Shown here in pieces: positions 1 through 6,614 of a stretch of DNA of 42,644 nucleotides; within the stretch, counting starts at the first letter, position 1, and the number at the start of each line of letters is the position of its first letter. Under the pieces are notes generated by a model that did no database searches, was not told where the DNA came from, and was given only the letters and a program-made list of their open reading frames with translations. The stretch comes from Streptomyces sp. NBC_01214 (GTDB lineage Bacteria; Actinomycetota; Actinomycetes; Streptomycetales; Streptomycetaceae): the NCBI RefSeq assembly GCF_026340975.1, contig NZ_JAPEOS010000005.1, positions 1-42,644 on the forward strand, in the 5' to 3' direction. The position numbers and the translations under genes were made by a program.

Positions 1-265
1 CGTCGGCGGCGGCCTGGGCGGCGGGCACACGCTTGGCGTCATGGTCGAGCACCACCAGCGTGTAGCGGTGGGCGCCGTGGCGGCGGCGCGTGAGGTACAT
101 CGCCACCGGCCGGGCCGGGTCGACCTCGGCGAGTGCCACGGCCTCGGGGTAGACGTTGCGCCACTCCCCCGGCTCGCCTGCGGCCGCGCGGACGCGCGGG
201 CGGGGGGACAGCTCGGCAAGGAACCGGCTCAGGGTTTCGGCGTGCACCGCGTTTCGCGTGTACAC
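1..265 (-). CDS. Replication primase (AEP/prim-pol type), N-terminal part; gene continues at 42644
   Basis: This is the N-terminal 88 codons of a primase-polymerase gene cut by the window edge. Read on the minus strand it gives VYTRNAVHAETLSRFLAE and ends with YTLVVLDHDAKR, whose D-H-D is the metal-binding motif I of archaeo-eukaryotic primase/prim-pol domains. The frame continues without a break into 42644-40591 if the window is circular, giving about 772 aa. The start is uncertain. GTG at 265 and GTG at 247 lie where third-position GC becomes coding-like; GTG at 355 is also in frame but follows a terminator hairpin by only 14 nt. None has a good ribosome binding site. If 265 is right, an 18-bp palindrome (253-270) overlaps the start; if 247 is right, it lies in the leader. 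Confidence 0.75.
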   Translation of the reverse strand, partial: MYTRNAVHAETLSRFLAELSPRPRVRAAAGEPGEWRNVYPEAVALAEVDPARPVAMYLTRRRHGAHRYTLVVLDHDAKRVPAAQAAAD

Positions 266-270
266 GCTAA
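253..270. repeat. Plasmid-wide palindrome, copy 1
   Basis: TTCGCGTGTACACGCTAA. It overlaps or just precedes the primase start. The core GTGTACAC fits GT-N-TA-N-AC, the operator core of HutC-type GntR regulators, although no such regulator is seen in the window. Confidence 0.8.
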
Positions 271-368
271 AGCCGTCGGCGTCTTCGGACTTAGGTGATG
301 AATCGGGTACGGCGGCGGATACCGGGTCGTCATGTCGATAAAAGGCTGATGACACACGGGGTTCAGGC

Positions 369-408
369 AAAAAAGAACCGCCACCGTAGGGGTGCGCTAC
401 GATGGCGG
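369..408 (-). terminator. Rho-independent terminator
   Basis: On the minus strand a 12-bp stem (397-408 with 379-390, one G-T pair) is followed by a T-rich tract at 369-375. It would stop transcripts from the RHH gene before the primase gene. Confidence 0.75.
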
Positions 409-507
409 CAGCTCCTCGGTGCTATGACGACGCACGAAAGCCCCCACCGGGCCGGCCTAGGAAACCGGCGCAACGGCGGCTAAGTGCTCTTTCTAGGGCC
501 CGGAGTC

Positions 508-588
508 TCAGTGTTGGATGGCGATCCTGGCGGCTGAGACCCGGGCGGCATACGCGGCGTCTGCGGGTAGGAAGTCCGCGACGGTCAC
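508..588 (-). CDS. Possible 26-aa small ORF after the RHH gene
   Basis: A GTG-started ORF reads MTVADFLPADAAYAARVSAA and ends in RIAIQH. It begins 13 nt after the stop of the RHH gene. No ribosome binding site is well spaced; the nearest AGGAGG lies about 20 nt upstream, inside the RHH gene. The predicted peptide is amphipathic. It could be a real downstream microprotein or chance. I do not recognise it. Confidence 0.2.
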   Translation of the reverse strand: MTVADFLPADAAYAARVSAARIAIQH

Positions 589-601
589 GCAGCCGGTGAA
601 G

Positions 602-856
602 TCACCCGGCCTCCTGCATGTTGTTCTTCGCGGCGGTCAATCGCGCCTTGCGGTGCCGCTCCAGCTTTTCCAACAGGGCTTCCCTGATGACCTCGGCACC
701 GCTGACGCCGGTTTCTGCCACCAGCTCCTCGTACGCCACGCGCACGGGCTCGCCCGGGTGCAGCATCAGACCCGCGCGAATCGACTTGTCTGACGGGATG
801 TCCGTCGACCGGCCTCGCTGCTGTCGTCCTCTGGGTGCTGCCATGATCCGGATCAT
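602..856 (-). CDS. Small ribbon-helix-helix (CopG-like) DNA-binding protein
   Basis: This is an 84-aa protein. The basic N-terminus (PRGRQQRGRST) is followed by KSIRAGLMLHPGEPVRVAYE and ELVAETGVSGAEVIREALLE. The latter matches the strand-helix-helix pattern of plasmid RHH regulators, in which a short beta strand contacts DNA and two helices dimerise. ATG 856 was chosen because GGGGTGA precedes it; ATG 844 is also in frame. A perfect 14-bp palindrome, ATGATCCGGATCAT (843-856), covers the start codon and suggests autorepression. The transcript should stop at the hairpin 369-408. It could be a copy-control or antitoxin-type regulator; the target is not shown by the sequence. Confidence 0.65.
   Translation of the reverse strand: MIRIMAAPRGRQQRGRSTDIPSDKSIRAGLMLHPGEPVRVAYEELVAETGVSGAEVIREALLEKLERHRKARLTAAKNNMQEAG
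843..856. promoter_or_regulatory. Palindrome over the RHH gene start
   Basis: ATGATCCGGATCAT is a perfect 14-bp palindrome overlapping the ATG at 856. RHH proteins commonly bind such short dyads at their own promoters, so autoregulation is inferred. Confidence 0.4.
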
Positions 857-937
857 AGACGGTCACCCCATGTTGATGTCCACAATATTGAATGTGTCGG
901 CGTGTTTTTCTTGGGGTATCCGGGACGGCTGTTGCTC

Positions 938-1047
938 GCAGGGGGTGAAACTCCCTGCTCCTCGGTTGACTTGGCGTGCGCGTTCAATCCGCGGGGCGGG
1001 GCTGGCGGCAGCGCGGTTCGTGGCGGCTCGATGCCGCCGTGAACCGC
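938..1047. other. Non-coding stretch with nested TCGAT-loop hairpin, copy 1
   Basis: Between the RHH gene and the metalloprotease gene no coding sequence is supported. The segment 1013-1047 folds as two stacked stems: GCGGTTC (1013-1019) with GAACCGC (1041-1047), a 2x2 internal GT/GT loop, then GGCGGC with GCCGCC closing a TCGAT loop (1028-1032). A second copy at 5955-5987 keeps the inner stem and loop and changes the outer stem on both sides. A smaller hairpin, GCAGGG/CCCTGC, lies at 938-956. Confidence 0.55.
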
Positions 1048-1093
1048 TCCGGGCCGGCACCCGGCGGCCGGCGCAAAGCCAGTGACGTGCACT

Positions 1094-1123
1094 CAGGGGG
1101 CGCCCCGGTAGGGGCGCCCCCTG
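1094..1123 (-). terminator. Terminator of the metalloprotease gene
   Basis: A perfect 13-bp GC stem, CAGGGGGCGCCCC with GGGGCGCCCCCTG around GGTA, lies just after the stop at 1129 on the minus strand. It has no strong T-tract, as is usual in high-GC actinomycetes. Confidence 0.7.
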
Positions 1124-1128
1124 GCCGT

Positions 1129-2004
1129 CTATCCGGCGGTCTGGTCCTCGTCGGCCTTGCGGAACGGCTTCTGGCACCGGCCGCACATCAGGGCGCCTCC
1201 GTCCTCGTCGCCGTCCTCTCGGCCGAACTCCCACGTGGCCCGGCTGATCTGGATTCGGCGGGCGGCTTCGGGTTTGCCGTCCTTGCCCGGCTTGGTGCAG
1301 CCGCACACCACGAGGAAGCGCGTCGGCGGTCGCTTCGACTTCTTCGGCTCGTCGCCGCCCTCACCCTGGCCGCCCTGGGCTTCGCCGTCGTCGTCTCCGT
1401 CGTCGCCGTTCTCGTCCTCGCCGCCGGTCGGCTTCGCGGTGCCGCCAAAGTTCGCGGTCACCCACGCGTCGTAGACGTAGGGCAGGCTGGCCGTGTCCAA
1501 GGCCTCGATGGCGGCCGCGTACCGTGCGGCGGTGCGGTCGGTGATCTCGCAGGTGTTCCAGCCGTTGATAGGCACGGGGGACGCGGGTCCCTGCAAGCCC
1601 AGTTCCTCGGCGAGCTTCACGAAACGCTTGTTGTGGTACCGGTAGTCGCTCGACGTGTCCTTGATGTTCCGGACGTGGGCGAGTGCGTGGGCGGCCTCGT
1701 GTAGAAGGGTCTGCATCGTGCGGCGGCCGCCGAGGCTGAGGAGTTCCCCGCCCGCGAAGAGCTCGTGGGTCCGGGCCTTCGCGCCGGTGGTCCACCGCTT
1801 TTCACCGAAGTGTCCCCACTTCATGCTGTCCGCAGTTCGGCCCGTGCCGGTGATCATCACGACGGCGGGCACGTCGGGGTGCTGGGCCCGGATCGCGCTC
1901 CACGCGCCCTCAAGGGCGGTGATGATACGGCTGCCGTGCTCCTGCTGGGTCTCGGCCGGTCCGGCCTGCGGGGGGATCGTCGCGGTGGTGGCGGTCGTGT
2001 TCAT
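1129..2004 (-). CDS. SprT-like zinc metalloprotease with C-terminal zinc ribbon
   Basis: This is a 291-aa protein. The motif TLLHEAAHALAHV contains HExxH (HEAAH), the zinc-binding and catalytic helix of SprT-like peptidases, and a further His in YRYHNKRF fits a third ligand. An acidic Gly/Glu/Asp linker follows. The C-terminal segment has paired cysteines (VVCGC and LMCGRC) resembling the SprT-family zinc ribbon. SprT/Spartan proteins cleave DNA-bound proteins, so a role in DNA-protein crosslink repair or in removing proteins from incoming DNA is plausible but inferred. ATG 2004 is preceded by AGGAAAG; upstream codons are open but cross a hairpin and a separate small gene. It is the second gene of a unit driven from the promoter at 2268-2296. 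Confidence 0.8.
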   Translation of the reverse strand: MNTTATTATIPPQAGPAETQQEHGSRIITALEGAWSAIRAQHPDVPAVVMITGTGRTADSMKWGHFGEKRWTTGAKARTHELFAGGELLSLGGRRTMQTLLHEAAHALAHVRNIKDTSSDYRYHNKRFVKLAEELGLQGPASPVPINGWNTCEITDRTAARYAAAIEALDTASLPYVYDAWVTANFGGTAKPTGGEDENGDDGDDDGEAQGGQGEGGDEPKKSKRPPTRFLVVCGCTKPGKDGKPEAARRIQISRATWEFGREDGDEDGGALMCGRCQKPFRKADEDQTAG

Positions 2005-2047
2005 CGGTGCTTTCCTATCGTGCCGAGAGGTCGAGTGGGTGGGGATC

Positions 2048-2074
2048 GGGGGCGGCGAGCTGGTCGCCGCCCCC
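2048..2074 (-). other. Intercistronic hairpin
   Basis: An 11-bp perfect stem, GGGGGCGGCGA with TCGCCGCCCCC, has a 5-nt loop and lies between the 35-aa gene and the metalloprotease gene. It could attenuate transcription or set the ratio of the two products. Confidence 0.55.
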
Positions 2075-2081
2075 GGGCGGG

Positions 2082-2189
2082 TCAGCTCGCGCGGCGGTCG
2101 CGCTGCTCGGGGAGTCGCCGGATCGGCTCCGAGGACTGGCGCTGTGCCGGGAGCTTCGGGGTGACTCGCTCGTTCTCCGGGTTCTTCAT
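2082..2189 (-). CDS. 35-aa basic small protein
   Basis: The product starts MKNPENERVTPKLPAQRQSS and ends EPIRRLPEQRDRRAS. ATG 2189 sits just after the conserved leader (GAAAGGA ribosome binding site, CACCAACACC-like box and AACGGCA hairpin) used by six other genes on this plasmid, which is the main reason for calling it. It is rich in Arg, Glu and Pro, with no membrane segment and no recognised family. It is the first gene of the unit ending with the metalloprotease. The function is unknown. Confidence 0.55.
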   Translation of the reverse strand: MKNPENERVTPKLPAQRQSSEPIRRLPEQRDRRAS

Positions 2190-2229
2190 GTCTGGTCCTT
2201 TCGGGGGGTGTTGGTGGTTTCGCCGGTCG

Positions 2230-2252
2230 GGGCGGGGTGCCGTTCCCTGCCC
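2230..2252 (-). promoter_or_regulatory. Leader hairpin with AACGGCA loop (35-aa gene)
   Basis: On the minus strand GGGCAGGG (2252-2245) pairs with CCCCGCCC (2237-2230), with one A-C mismatch, around the loop AACGGCA. A CACCAACACC box and the ribosome binding site follow. It is one of seven such leaders. Confidence 0.6.
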
Positions 2253-2267
2253 TCCCTGACAAGAACT

Positions 2268-2296
2268 AGATTACAGCAATAGACGATCACGCACAA
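2268..2296 (-). promoter_or_regulatory. Promoter of the 35-aa gene/metalloprotease unit
   Basis: The minus strand shows -35 TTGTGC (2296-2291), a 17-nt spacer and -10 TAATCT (2273-2268). The same promoter, spacer included, recurs at 3423-3451 and 8359-8387, and in a variant form at 6443-6471. Confidence 0.65.
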
Positions 2297-2366
2297 CTCT
2301 ACGGCGTGTCGGGTCGCCACAAAATCGCAGGTCAGGGGCTTGCCGTAGAGGGGTCGCAAGTTTCTT

Positions 2367-2384
2367 TTCGCGTGCACACGCGAA
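2367..2384. repeat. Plasmid-wide palindrome, copy 2
   Basis: TTCGCGTGCACACGCGAA. It lies 71 nt from the -35 box of the promoter at 2268-2296, a distance repeated exactly at copies 3 and 5. Confidence 0.8.
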
Positions 2385-2402
2385 GTTGAGGCACGGCCGG
2401 AC

Positions 2403-2430
2403 GGCCCGGGGGCGACAGCGCCCCCGGGCC
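2403..2430 (-). terminator. Terminator of the 3344-2436 unit
   Basis: A perfect 12-bp stem, GGCCCGGGGGCG with CGCCCCCGGGCC around ACAG, lies immediately after the stop of the gene at 2436. Confidence 0.75.
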
Positions 2431-2435
2431 ACGGC

Positions 2436-2927
2436 TCACCGGCTCAAGGCCTCCTCAGCCATGCAGTCCTCGTAGAACGCGTGGGCGTCGGCCACCATCT
2501 CGGGAACGTCGCACCCGAACGCCTCGGCGGACTCCATGAGTGCGGCGAGCATCGCGGCCAGGCGCTCCGCCCCGGCTGCCGCCACGGCACACAGCGCGGT
2601 CGGCTGCACTGGGTAGCGGCGGGCCCGCAGCTCCTCGGCGGCCTCGGTGAGCTGGTCGGCGGCGATCTGCTGTTCATCCGCCAGGTGGTAGAGATCGGCG
2701 ATCAGGTCGCCGATCACGAGATTGGCGCTGAGGGTGTCGTTCACATCGCGGTCCGCCGGGTTGTGGCGGGTCGCCTCGGCGTAGGCCGTGGCGGCGATGG
2801 TTCCGAGGTGGGCGAGCGCGCTCGGACTCGGCACCGGGAACAGCGGTGTGGGAGCCGCGTCGCCGTAGGCCTCAAGTGCGATGGCGGCCCATTCGGCGCG
2901 CTCTGCGCTGGTTACGTCGTCAGCCAT
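2436..2927 (-). CDS. Unknown protein, member of the plasmid's DLxHxAD paralogue family
   Basis: This is a 163-aa, largely helical and acidic protein with no membrane segment. Its middle reads GDLIADLYHLADEQQ, matching DLFHHADG and DVLHLADG in the genes at 7780 and 6615; all three also end in a helix with a conserved aromatic and basic residues. ATG 2927 was chosen because GGAGGGA precedes it at good spacing; an ATG two codons earlier is too close. It is the second gene of a two-gene unit with 3003-3344, separated from it by a 15-bp hairpin. I do not recognise a named family. Helical segments with spaced His/Asp could bind a metal or a small ligand, but that is inference. Confidence 0.7.
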   Translation of the reverse strand: MADDVTSAERAEWAAIALEAYGDAAPTPLFPVPSPSALAHLGTIAATAYAEATRHNPADRDVNDTLSANLVIGDLIADLYHLADEQQIAADQLTEAAEELRARRYPVQPTALCAVAAAGAERLAAMLAALMESAEAFGCDVPEMVADAHAFYEDCMAEEALSR

Positions 2928-2956
2928 GTTCATTCCCTCCAAGGGGTGTTGGTGGT

Positions 2957-2993
2957 GATGCCGGGGGCGGGTGCCGTTCCCGCCCCCGGCATC
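2957..2993 (-). promoter_or_regulatory. Intercistronic AACGGCA-loop hairpin (gene 2436-2927)
   Basis: A 15-bp perfect stem (2957-2971 with 2979-2993) closes the loop AACGGCA as read on the minus strand. A CACCAACACC box and the ribosome binding site of the next gene follow. The hairpin starts within ten bases of the previous stop codon. Confidence 0.7.
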
Positions 2994-3002
2994 TGTTGAG
3001 TG

Positions 3003-3344
3003 CTAGCCCTGCTGGGCGGCGCGGGCCTGGTGGTAGACCTCGCTGAGAAGAGCGGTGCCCAGGTCCTCGCGCTGAGGCATCTTGCGAAGCATCCCGATGA
3101 ACAGAACGCCCGCCTCCGCCCGCACGTTGACGCCGGGGGACTTCGCCGCGTTGCGGGCGGCCAGCATGTAGGCGAGCACTCCGGCGGTGAACAGGTCTTC
3201 CGCGAGCTCGTCCAGCACCTCACCCACGGGGCGGCCAATGCGCTGCGCGGTCGGGATGAGGTGGTGCTCAAGGAACAGCGAGGTGGCCTGCTCCACCTCC
3301 GCATCGGTGTACTCGACAGCCTCCGTGGCGCTGTTGTTGTTCAT
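3003..3344 (-). CDS. Unknown 113-aa helical protein
   Basis: The protein starts MNNNSATEAVEYTDAEVEQA and continues with helices such as EVLDELAEDLFTAGVLAYML. It lacks the exact HxAD motif of its neighbours but has a similar size, acidity and helix content, so it may be a divergent relative. ATG 3344 follows GAAAGGA at good spacing and the shared AACGGCA leader. It is the first gene of the unit driven from the promoter 3423-3451 and is followed by 2436-2927. No catalytic motif, signal peptide or membrane segment is visible. The function is unknown. Confidence 0.7.
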   Translation of the reverse strand: MNNNSATEAVEYTDAEVEQATSLFLEHHLIPTAQRIGRPVGEVLDELAEDLFTAGVLAYMLAARNAAKSPGVNVRAEAGVLFIGMLRKMPQREDLGTALLSEVYHQARAAQQG

Positions 3345-3384
3345 GTCTGTTCCTTTCGGGGGGTGTTGGTGGGTTTCGCCAGTC

Positions 3385-3407
3385 GAGCGGGGTGCCGTCC
3401 CCTGCCC
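3385..3407 (-). promoter_or_regulatory. Leader hairpin with GACGGCA loop (gene 3003-3344)
   Basis: GGGCAGGG (3407-3400) pairs with CCCCGCTC (3392-3385) around GACGGCA, the one leader whose loop differs by a base. The CACCAACACC box and ribosome binding site follow. Confidence 0.55.
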
Positions 3408-3422
3408 TCCCTGACAAGCACT

Positions 3423-3451
3423 AGATTACAGCAATAGACGATCACGCACAA
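3423..3451 (-). promoter_or_regulatory. Promoter of the 3344-2436 unit
   Basis: The minus strand shows -35 TTGTGC (3451-3446), a 17-nt spacer and -10 TAATCT (3428-3423), identical to the promoter at 2268-2296. Confidence 0.65.
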
Positions 3452-3521
3452 CTCTACGGCGTGTCGTGTCGCCACAAAACCGCAGGTCAGAGCCCTACCG
3501 TAAGGGAGTCTCAGGTTTCTT

Positions 3522-3539
3522 TTCGCGTGTACACGCGAA
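3522..3539. repeat. Plasmid-wide palindrome, copy 3
   Basis: TTCGCGTGTACACGCGAA, a perfect 18-bp palindrome, 71 nt from the -35 box of the promoter at 3423-3451. Confidence 0.85.
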
Positions 3540-4210
3540 GTTGAGGCGCGGCCGGACGGCGGGCCCCGGCCCGGCTCGTCGTCGTCGGCGGCCTGGCCGT
3601 GCCCGTGGTCCTGGCGCTCCGGCGGGCGGTGAACGGGCCTGACGGGGCGTCTTCATGGGACCGGCCGTGACCCGGCACCGGACCTCCGGCCCGGTCCGGC
3701 AGTGCGTCGCCTCCGGAAGCCGGACCCTGCCCGGTGGGGGCGAGCCGCCGTTGCGGCTTCCTACTAGCGACCCCGACGCTACGCGCCGGGGCTACGGGCG
3801 CGAGCGCCCTTGCGCACACCCCTGGGGGGCTCCTCCGGACCCCGCCCCCCAGGGCCTGGCTCCCGTGGCTGGCCGCCGTCCTTCACCACAGCCGGAGCCG
3901 CGGCCGGACCCACGACCCCCGGCCGCCTTGTGGTTGCCCTTCCACGGCTGATGATCAATTCCCCGGTTTGCGACGTCAGCCACAGAACGGCAACCGACGC
4001 GGCGGGGCGGGCAGCAACGGCGGTGCGGAGGTACCTCAGCCGTGGACGGCATCAGCCCCTGTGCCGCCTTTGAGAGCCCCCGCGCACCTGCGGCCGCCGA
4101 CGGCGGCGCGGTCCCACAGCGGGGCCCGCAACGCCCCCAAGGGCGTGAGGACACGCCGCCCTCCTGCGCGTCACAGACGGGCGGGCCCCGGCTCGTCGTC
4201 GGCGGCCTGG
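3540..4210. other. Long GC-rich stretch with no supported gene
   Basis: Several frames are open only because stop codons are rare at this GC content; none has a ribosome binding site or consistent codon use. Positions 3552-3617 resemble the head of the repeat block at 8478-8550, and similar head sequence recurs at about 4180-4250. The roughly 560 bp between look like an insertion or unequal duplication inside a repeat module. No DnaA boxes are evident. Confidence 0.5.
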
Positions 4211-4647
4211 GCGTGCTCGTGGTCCTGGTGCTCGTCGTGGTCAGGCTGTCCGGCGGCCTGTGCTGTCCCACCCACGGGCCTTGGGCTCGTGGTTGCCCAC
4301 GGTGGTACGGGAGACAACGGACGACACGCTCATGTGCCACGACGAGACCCGCACCGACGCGGAGCGACCACACCGGCCGCCATGGGAGCGCGGCAGCTGC
4401 CAGCTCCCCGCCCGCCACAGACGGGCGGTGCGTTCGCCTCACGCTGCCGCATCCGTGACGGCGGGGGAACGGCGCCCGGCCCCGTACACGCCCGGCAGAC
4501 GGCCAACCTGGCCCCGGCCCGGCACCCCCCCTCCCGCCGCCGGCCGTCTTTTCCACACCGCGACGGGCCGCAGACGGCAACGGCGCCGGCCACGCATGCC
4601 ATGTAACGGATGCCGCCCCACCCACCGGACCCACGCACCGAATCCGC
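4211..4647 (+). repeat. Three-copy non-coding block, copy A
   Basis: About 437 bp appear identical to 8523-8959 (offset 4312) and match 34690-35058 in inverted orientation. It contains the palindrome GGCAGCTGCC and the hairpin CCGCCCG/CGGGCGG with a 7-nt loop. Changes between copies A and C are spread over all codon positions of the frames compared, and two stretches of about 63 and 82 nt are unchanged, which favours a structured RNA or DNA-binding role over a gene. Confidence 0.75.
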
Positions 4648-4690
4648 GGTGGCACGGACGGCCCCGTGCCGGCTGCGGGAGACTGGGCGG

Positions 4691-5242
4691 ATGAGCGGAC
4701 AGGCAGGCAGTCAGAGCGCATCACTCGCGGCACCCATGACGGACGGGGACCGTGCGTTGGTCGCCTGGCTCCAAATGGATGCGGAGCTACGTCCCGCGCG
4801 GCCAGGCTGGGCGTACGGCTCCCTGGCCGGCCTGCTGCTCGGGGCGGGCCGGCTATTCACGGCGGCGCCGTGGCCGGGCGGCGGGCTGCCTCCCGGCGAG
4901 CCGGGGCGGTGCTTCATTGAGTCGATCATGTGGGCCAACAACGGCTCCGGCGGCGAGCTCGCCTATGTGGAGGGGTGGGCCTGGGATGTGGCGTATCCCG
5001 TCGAACATGCCTGGTGCTCAACGTCGGACGGGACGGTACGTGACCTGACCTGGCCACGCCCCGGGGCCTCCTACTTGGGCGTGCCGGTGGTGCCCGACGC
5101 AGCATCCGCGCTCATGGGCCACCACGGCGGGCCGCTCCTGCACCGCAACGGGATGCCGGGGCCGGTCGCCTTGGAGTGGATGCGTGACGGGGTGCCGGCC
5201 GAACTCCTGGCCGACGTGGGCCGCCTGGTGCCGGCCGTCTAG
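4691..5242 (+). CDS. Unknown protein with a Cys-His-Asp pattern
   Basis: This is a 183-aa cytoplasmic protein. The segment GRCFIESIMWANN, then ELAYVEGWAWDVAYPVEHAW, then TVRDLTWPRP and SYLGVPV, follows a pattern seen in uncharacterised phage and plasmid proteins (C...YVEG.A...P..HAW...G.V.D.TW...Y.GVP). The Cys (RCF), His (EHAW) and Asp (RDLTW) could form a papain/NlpC-like catalytic triad; this is inference from spacing. ATG 4691 follows GGGAGACTGGGCGG; ATG 4736 (MTDGDRALVAW) is an alternative. It directly follows repeat block A and its stop overlaps the convergent gene 5239-5844 by four bases. Confidence 0.65.
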   Translation: MSGQAGSQSASLAAPMTDGDRALVAWLQMDAELRPARPGWAYGSLAGLLLGAGRLFTAAPWPGGGLPPGEPGRCFIESIMWANNGSGGELAYVEGWAWDVAYPVEHAWCSTSDGTVRDLTWPRPGASYLGVPVVPDAASALMGHHGGPLLHRNGMPGPVALEWMRDGVPAELLADVGRLVPAV

Positions 5243-5844
5243 GACTTGCGGCGGTCTTCGTCGCGGGCCTCGTCGGCCTTGGCCATGAGGCGCTCGGCGG
5301 TCTCGGGGCTTACCCCGTACTGCTTGGCGAGCTCGTCGGCGGTCACGGGCCTGGCGTGTCCGGCCTCGACGGCCTCGGCGATGGCCGCGACTTCGCGGAC
5401 CCGTCGGTCCGTCCGCGCAATCCGCGGCGCCAGGTCCTTGGCCCCGGCGGTGCGGCCCTTGTACTGCGCCTCGCGCCCGGCGCGGGCCTCGGCGGCCGCG
5501 CGGGTCCACCAGCGGCGCCCGTGGCGCTCCTGGCCCCGGTCCATGAGTCCGGTGACGGCATCGGCCCGGACGGTGGACGCGGTGATGCCGGCGACGGCGC
5601 CGGCCTCGGCGTCGGTCAACAGGTCGTCCGGGTGCGGTCCGGCTGGGAGGGCCGGCAGCGGTTCGCCGGCCAGGTGAGCATCAACCTGGGCGGCGTCGTA
5701 GATGAGAGGGCGCACGGACCCGGGGAGGGGATGCACAGCGGCGGCGAATGCCTGGTGGTGCCGGCGGCGCCACGTGGCGACAGAGACGCCGGCGCGGGCG
5801 GCAACGTCGTGAATGTCGAGTGTGGGGCGGCCACGGGGAATCAC
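5239..5844 (-). CDS. Multi-HTH DNA-binding protein
   Basis: This is a 201-aa protein with three helix-turn-helix-like segments: TLDIHDVAARAGVSVATWRR near the N-terminus, DAEAGAVAGITASTVRADAV in the middle, and TADELAKQYGVSPETAERLM near the C-terminus. A basic linker (AAAEARAGREAQYKGRTAG) lies between the last two. It resembles plasmid- and phage-borne regulatory proteins but I cannot name a family. GTG 5844 is preceded by AGGAG at good spacing. It is monocistronic and converges on 4691-5242 with a four-base overlap. It is a candidate regulator or specific plasmid DNA-binding protein, possibly for one of the dispersed elements; no evidence ties it to a site. Confidence 0.7.
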   Translation of the reverse strand: MIPRGRPTLDIHDVAARAGVSVATWRRRHHQAFAAAVHPLPGSVRPLIYDAAQVDAHLAGEPLPALPAGPHPDDLLTDAEAGAVAGITASTVRADAVTGLMDRGQERHGRRWWTRAAAEARAGREAQYKGRTAGAKDLAPRIARTDRRVREVAAIAEAVEAGHARPVTADELAKQYGVSPETAERLMAKADEARDEDRRKS

Positions 5845-6147
5845 GGTGGGGCTCCTGGGGTCGGTCCCGGCGCAGGGGCCGGGGACGGGGGTTCGGGCTG
5901 GTGTGAGGCTACGGGGCGGGCGGTGCGCACGTGCCTTGAGTGGCAGGCGGCAGCGCGGCCGTGGCGGCTCGATGCCGCCTCGGCCGCTCCGCCCCGCCGG
6001 CCGCTGGGTGCCGGCGCTGGGCGGCGGGGTCTACACTGGCTCTGCTTTCCATTTCGGCTTTCGGGCCGGTGTTGGTGGGAGCAACTTGGGCCGGTGGATG
6101 CCGTCACCCCTCGGGGTGTCCCACCGGCCTTTCCCATGTCTTGCGGC
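5845..6147. other. Non-coding stretch with nested TCGAT-loop hairpin, copy 2
   Basis: No gene is supported. Positions 5955-5987 fold as GCGGCC (5955-5960) with GGCCGC (5982-5987), a 2x2 internal loop, and the same inner GGCGGC/GCCGCC stem and TCGAT loop as at 1013-1047. Flanking GGCGGCAGCGCGG is also shared. A further inverted repeat, CCGGTGG/CCACCGG, lies near 6091-6127. Confidence 0.5.
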
Positions 6148-6180
6148 GGGTCGGGGGCGCAGACCTCGCGCCCCCGGCCC
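6148..6180 (-). terminator. Terminator of gene 6192-6374
   Basis: CGGGGGCGC (6152-6160) pairs with GCGCCCCCG (6168-6176), with weaker GGG/CCC pairing outside. It lies directly after the stop at 6192 on the minus strand. Confidence 0.65.
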
Positions 6181-6191
6181 GCTTGCTCTGT

Positions 6192-6374
6192 CTACAACAG
6201 GGGGTCGGCGATGACCACGATCCCGTTGCGCAACTTCCACTCGTCCACGTCCACAAGGTCGGATGGTGCGATCACGTGCTCACACGCGGGGTTGGTGCAG
6301 GCGAGCAGTGCCGTGGGGCGCAGCTGGCTGTAGTTGCCGATCATGCACTCTCCACAGCGGGGCTTGATCCACAT
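6192..6374 (-). CDS. 60-aa zinc-ribbon-like protein
   Basis: The protein starts MWIKPRCGECMIGNYSQLRP and continues LLACTNPACEHVIAP. CxxC followed by CxxxxC suggests a small treble-clef or zinc-ribbon fold. ATG 6374 has the ribosome binding site AAAGGAA, a CACCAACACC box and the AACGGCA leader shared with the other small genes. It is monocistronic, between the promoter 6443-6471 and the terminator 6148-6180. No function is recognised; it may be a nucleic-acid-binding or adaptor microprotein. Confidence 0.65.
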   Translation of the reverse strand: MWIKPRCGECMIGNYSQLRPTALLACTNPACEHVIAPSDLVDVDEWKLRNGIVVIADPLL

Positions 6375-6412
6375 GGCGGTTCCTTTCGGGACGGTGTTGG
6401 TGGTCGCGGTCC

Positions 6413-6427
6413 GGGGTGCCGTTCCCC
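6413..6427 (-). promoter_or_regulatory. Leader hairpin with AACGGCA loop (gene 6192-6374)
   Basis: GGGG (6427-6424 on the minus strand complementing 6416-6413) closes the AACGGCA loop; this is the shortest stem of the seven. Confidence 0.45.
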
Positions 6428-6442
6428 TTTCCGACATTCACT

Positions 6443-6471
6443 AGAATACAGCAATAGAGCATCACGGGCAA
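6443..6471 (-). promoter_or_regulatory. Promoter of gene 6192-6374
   Basis: -35 TTGCCC (6471-6466), a 17-nt spacer and -10 TATTCT (6448-6443). The spacer shares CGTGAT and TCTATTGCTG with the three other promoters while the boxes differ, showing that the arrangement is conserved beyond recent copying. Confidence 0.6.
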
Positions 6472-6508
6472 CTTGGGAGGGCATCAAAGTCCCTGCTCAG
6501 GTGGCCTT

Positions 6509-6526
6509 TTAACGTGCACACGCGAA
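6509..6526. repeat. Plasmid-wide palindrome, copy 4
   Basis: TTAACGTGCACACGCGAA. It lies between the promoter at 6443-6471 and the terminator at 6575-6601. Confidence 0.7.
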
Positions 6527-6574
6527 ACCGGCGAAACCGGCGGCAGCGGCGGCCCTGGGCTGCCGACACAGGAA

Positions 6575-6601
6575 CGGCCCCGGGCTGGATGCCCGGGGCC
6601 G
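6575..6601 (-). terminator. Terminator of the 8280-6615 operon
   Basis: CGGCCCCGGGC and GCCCGGGGCCG form a perfect 11-bp stem with a 5-nt loop, 13 nt after the stop at 6615. Confidence 0.75.
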
Positions 6602-6614
6602 TGGGTTCGTCTGT

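Noticed and set aside
3792..4733. Long frames on both strands in repeat block A, repeated in blocks B and C
   Set aside because: Changes between copies A and C are spread over codon positions, the frames end differently in each copy, and there are no ribosome binding sites.
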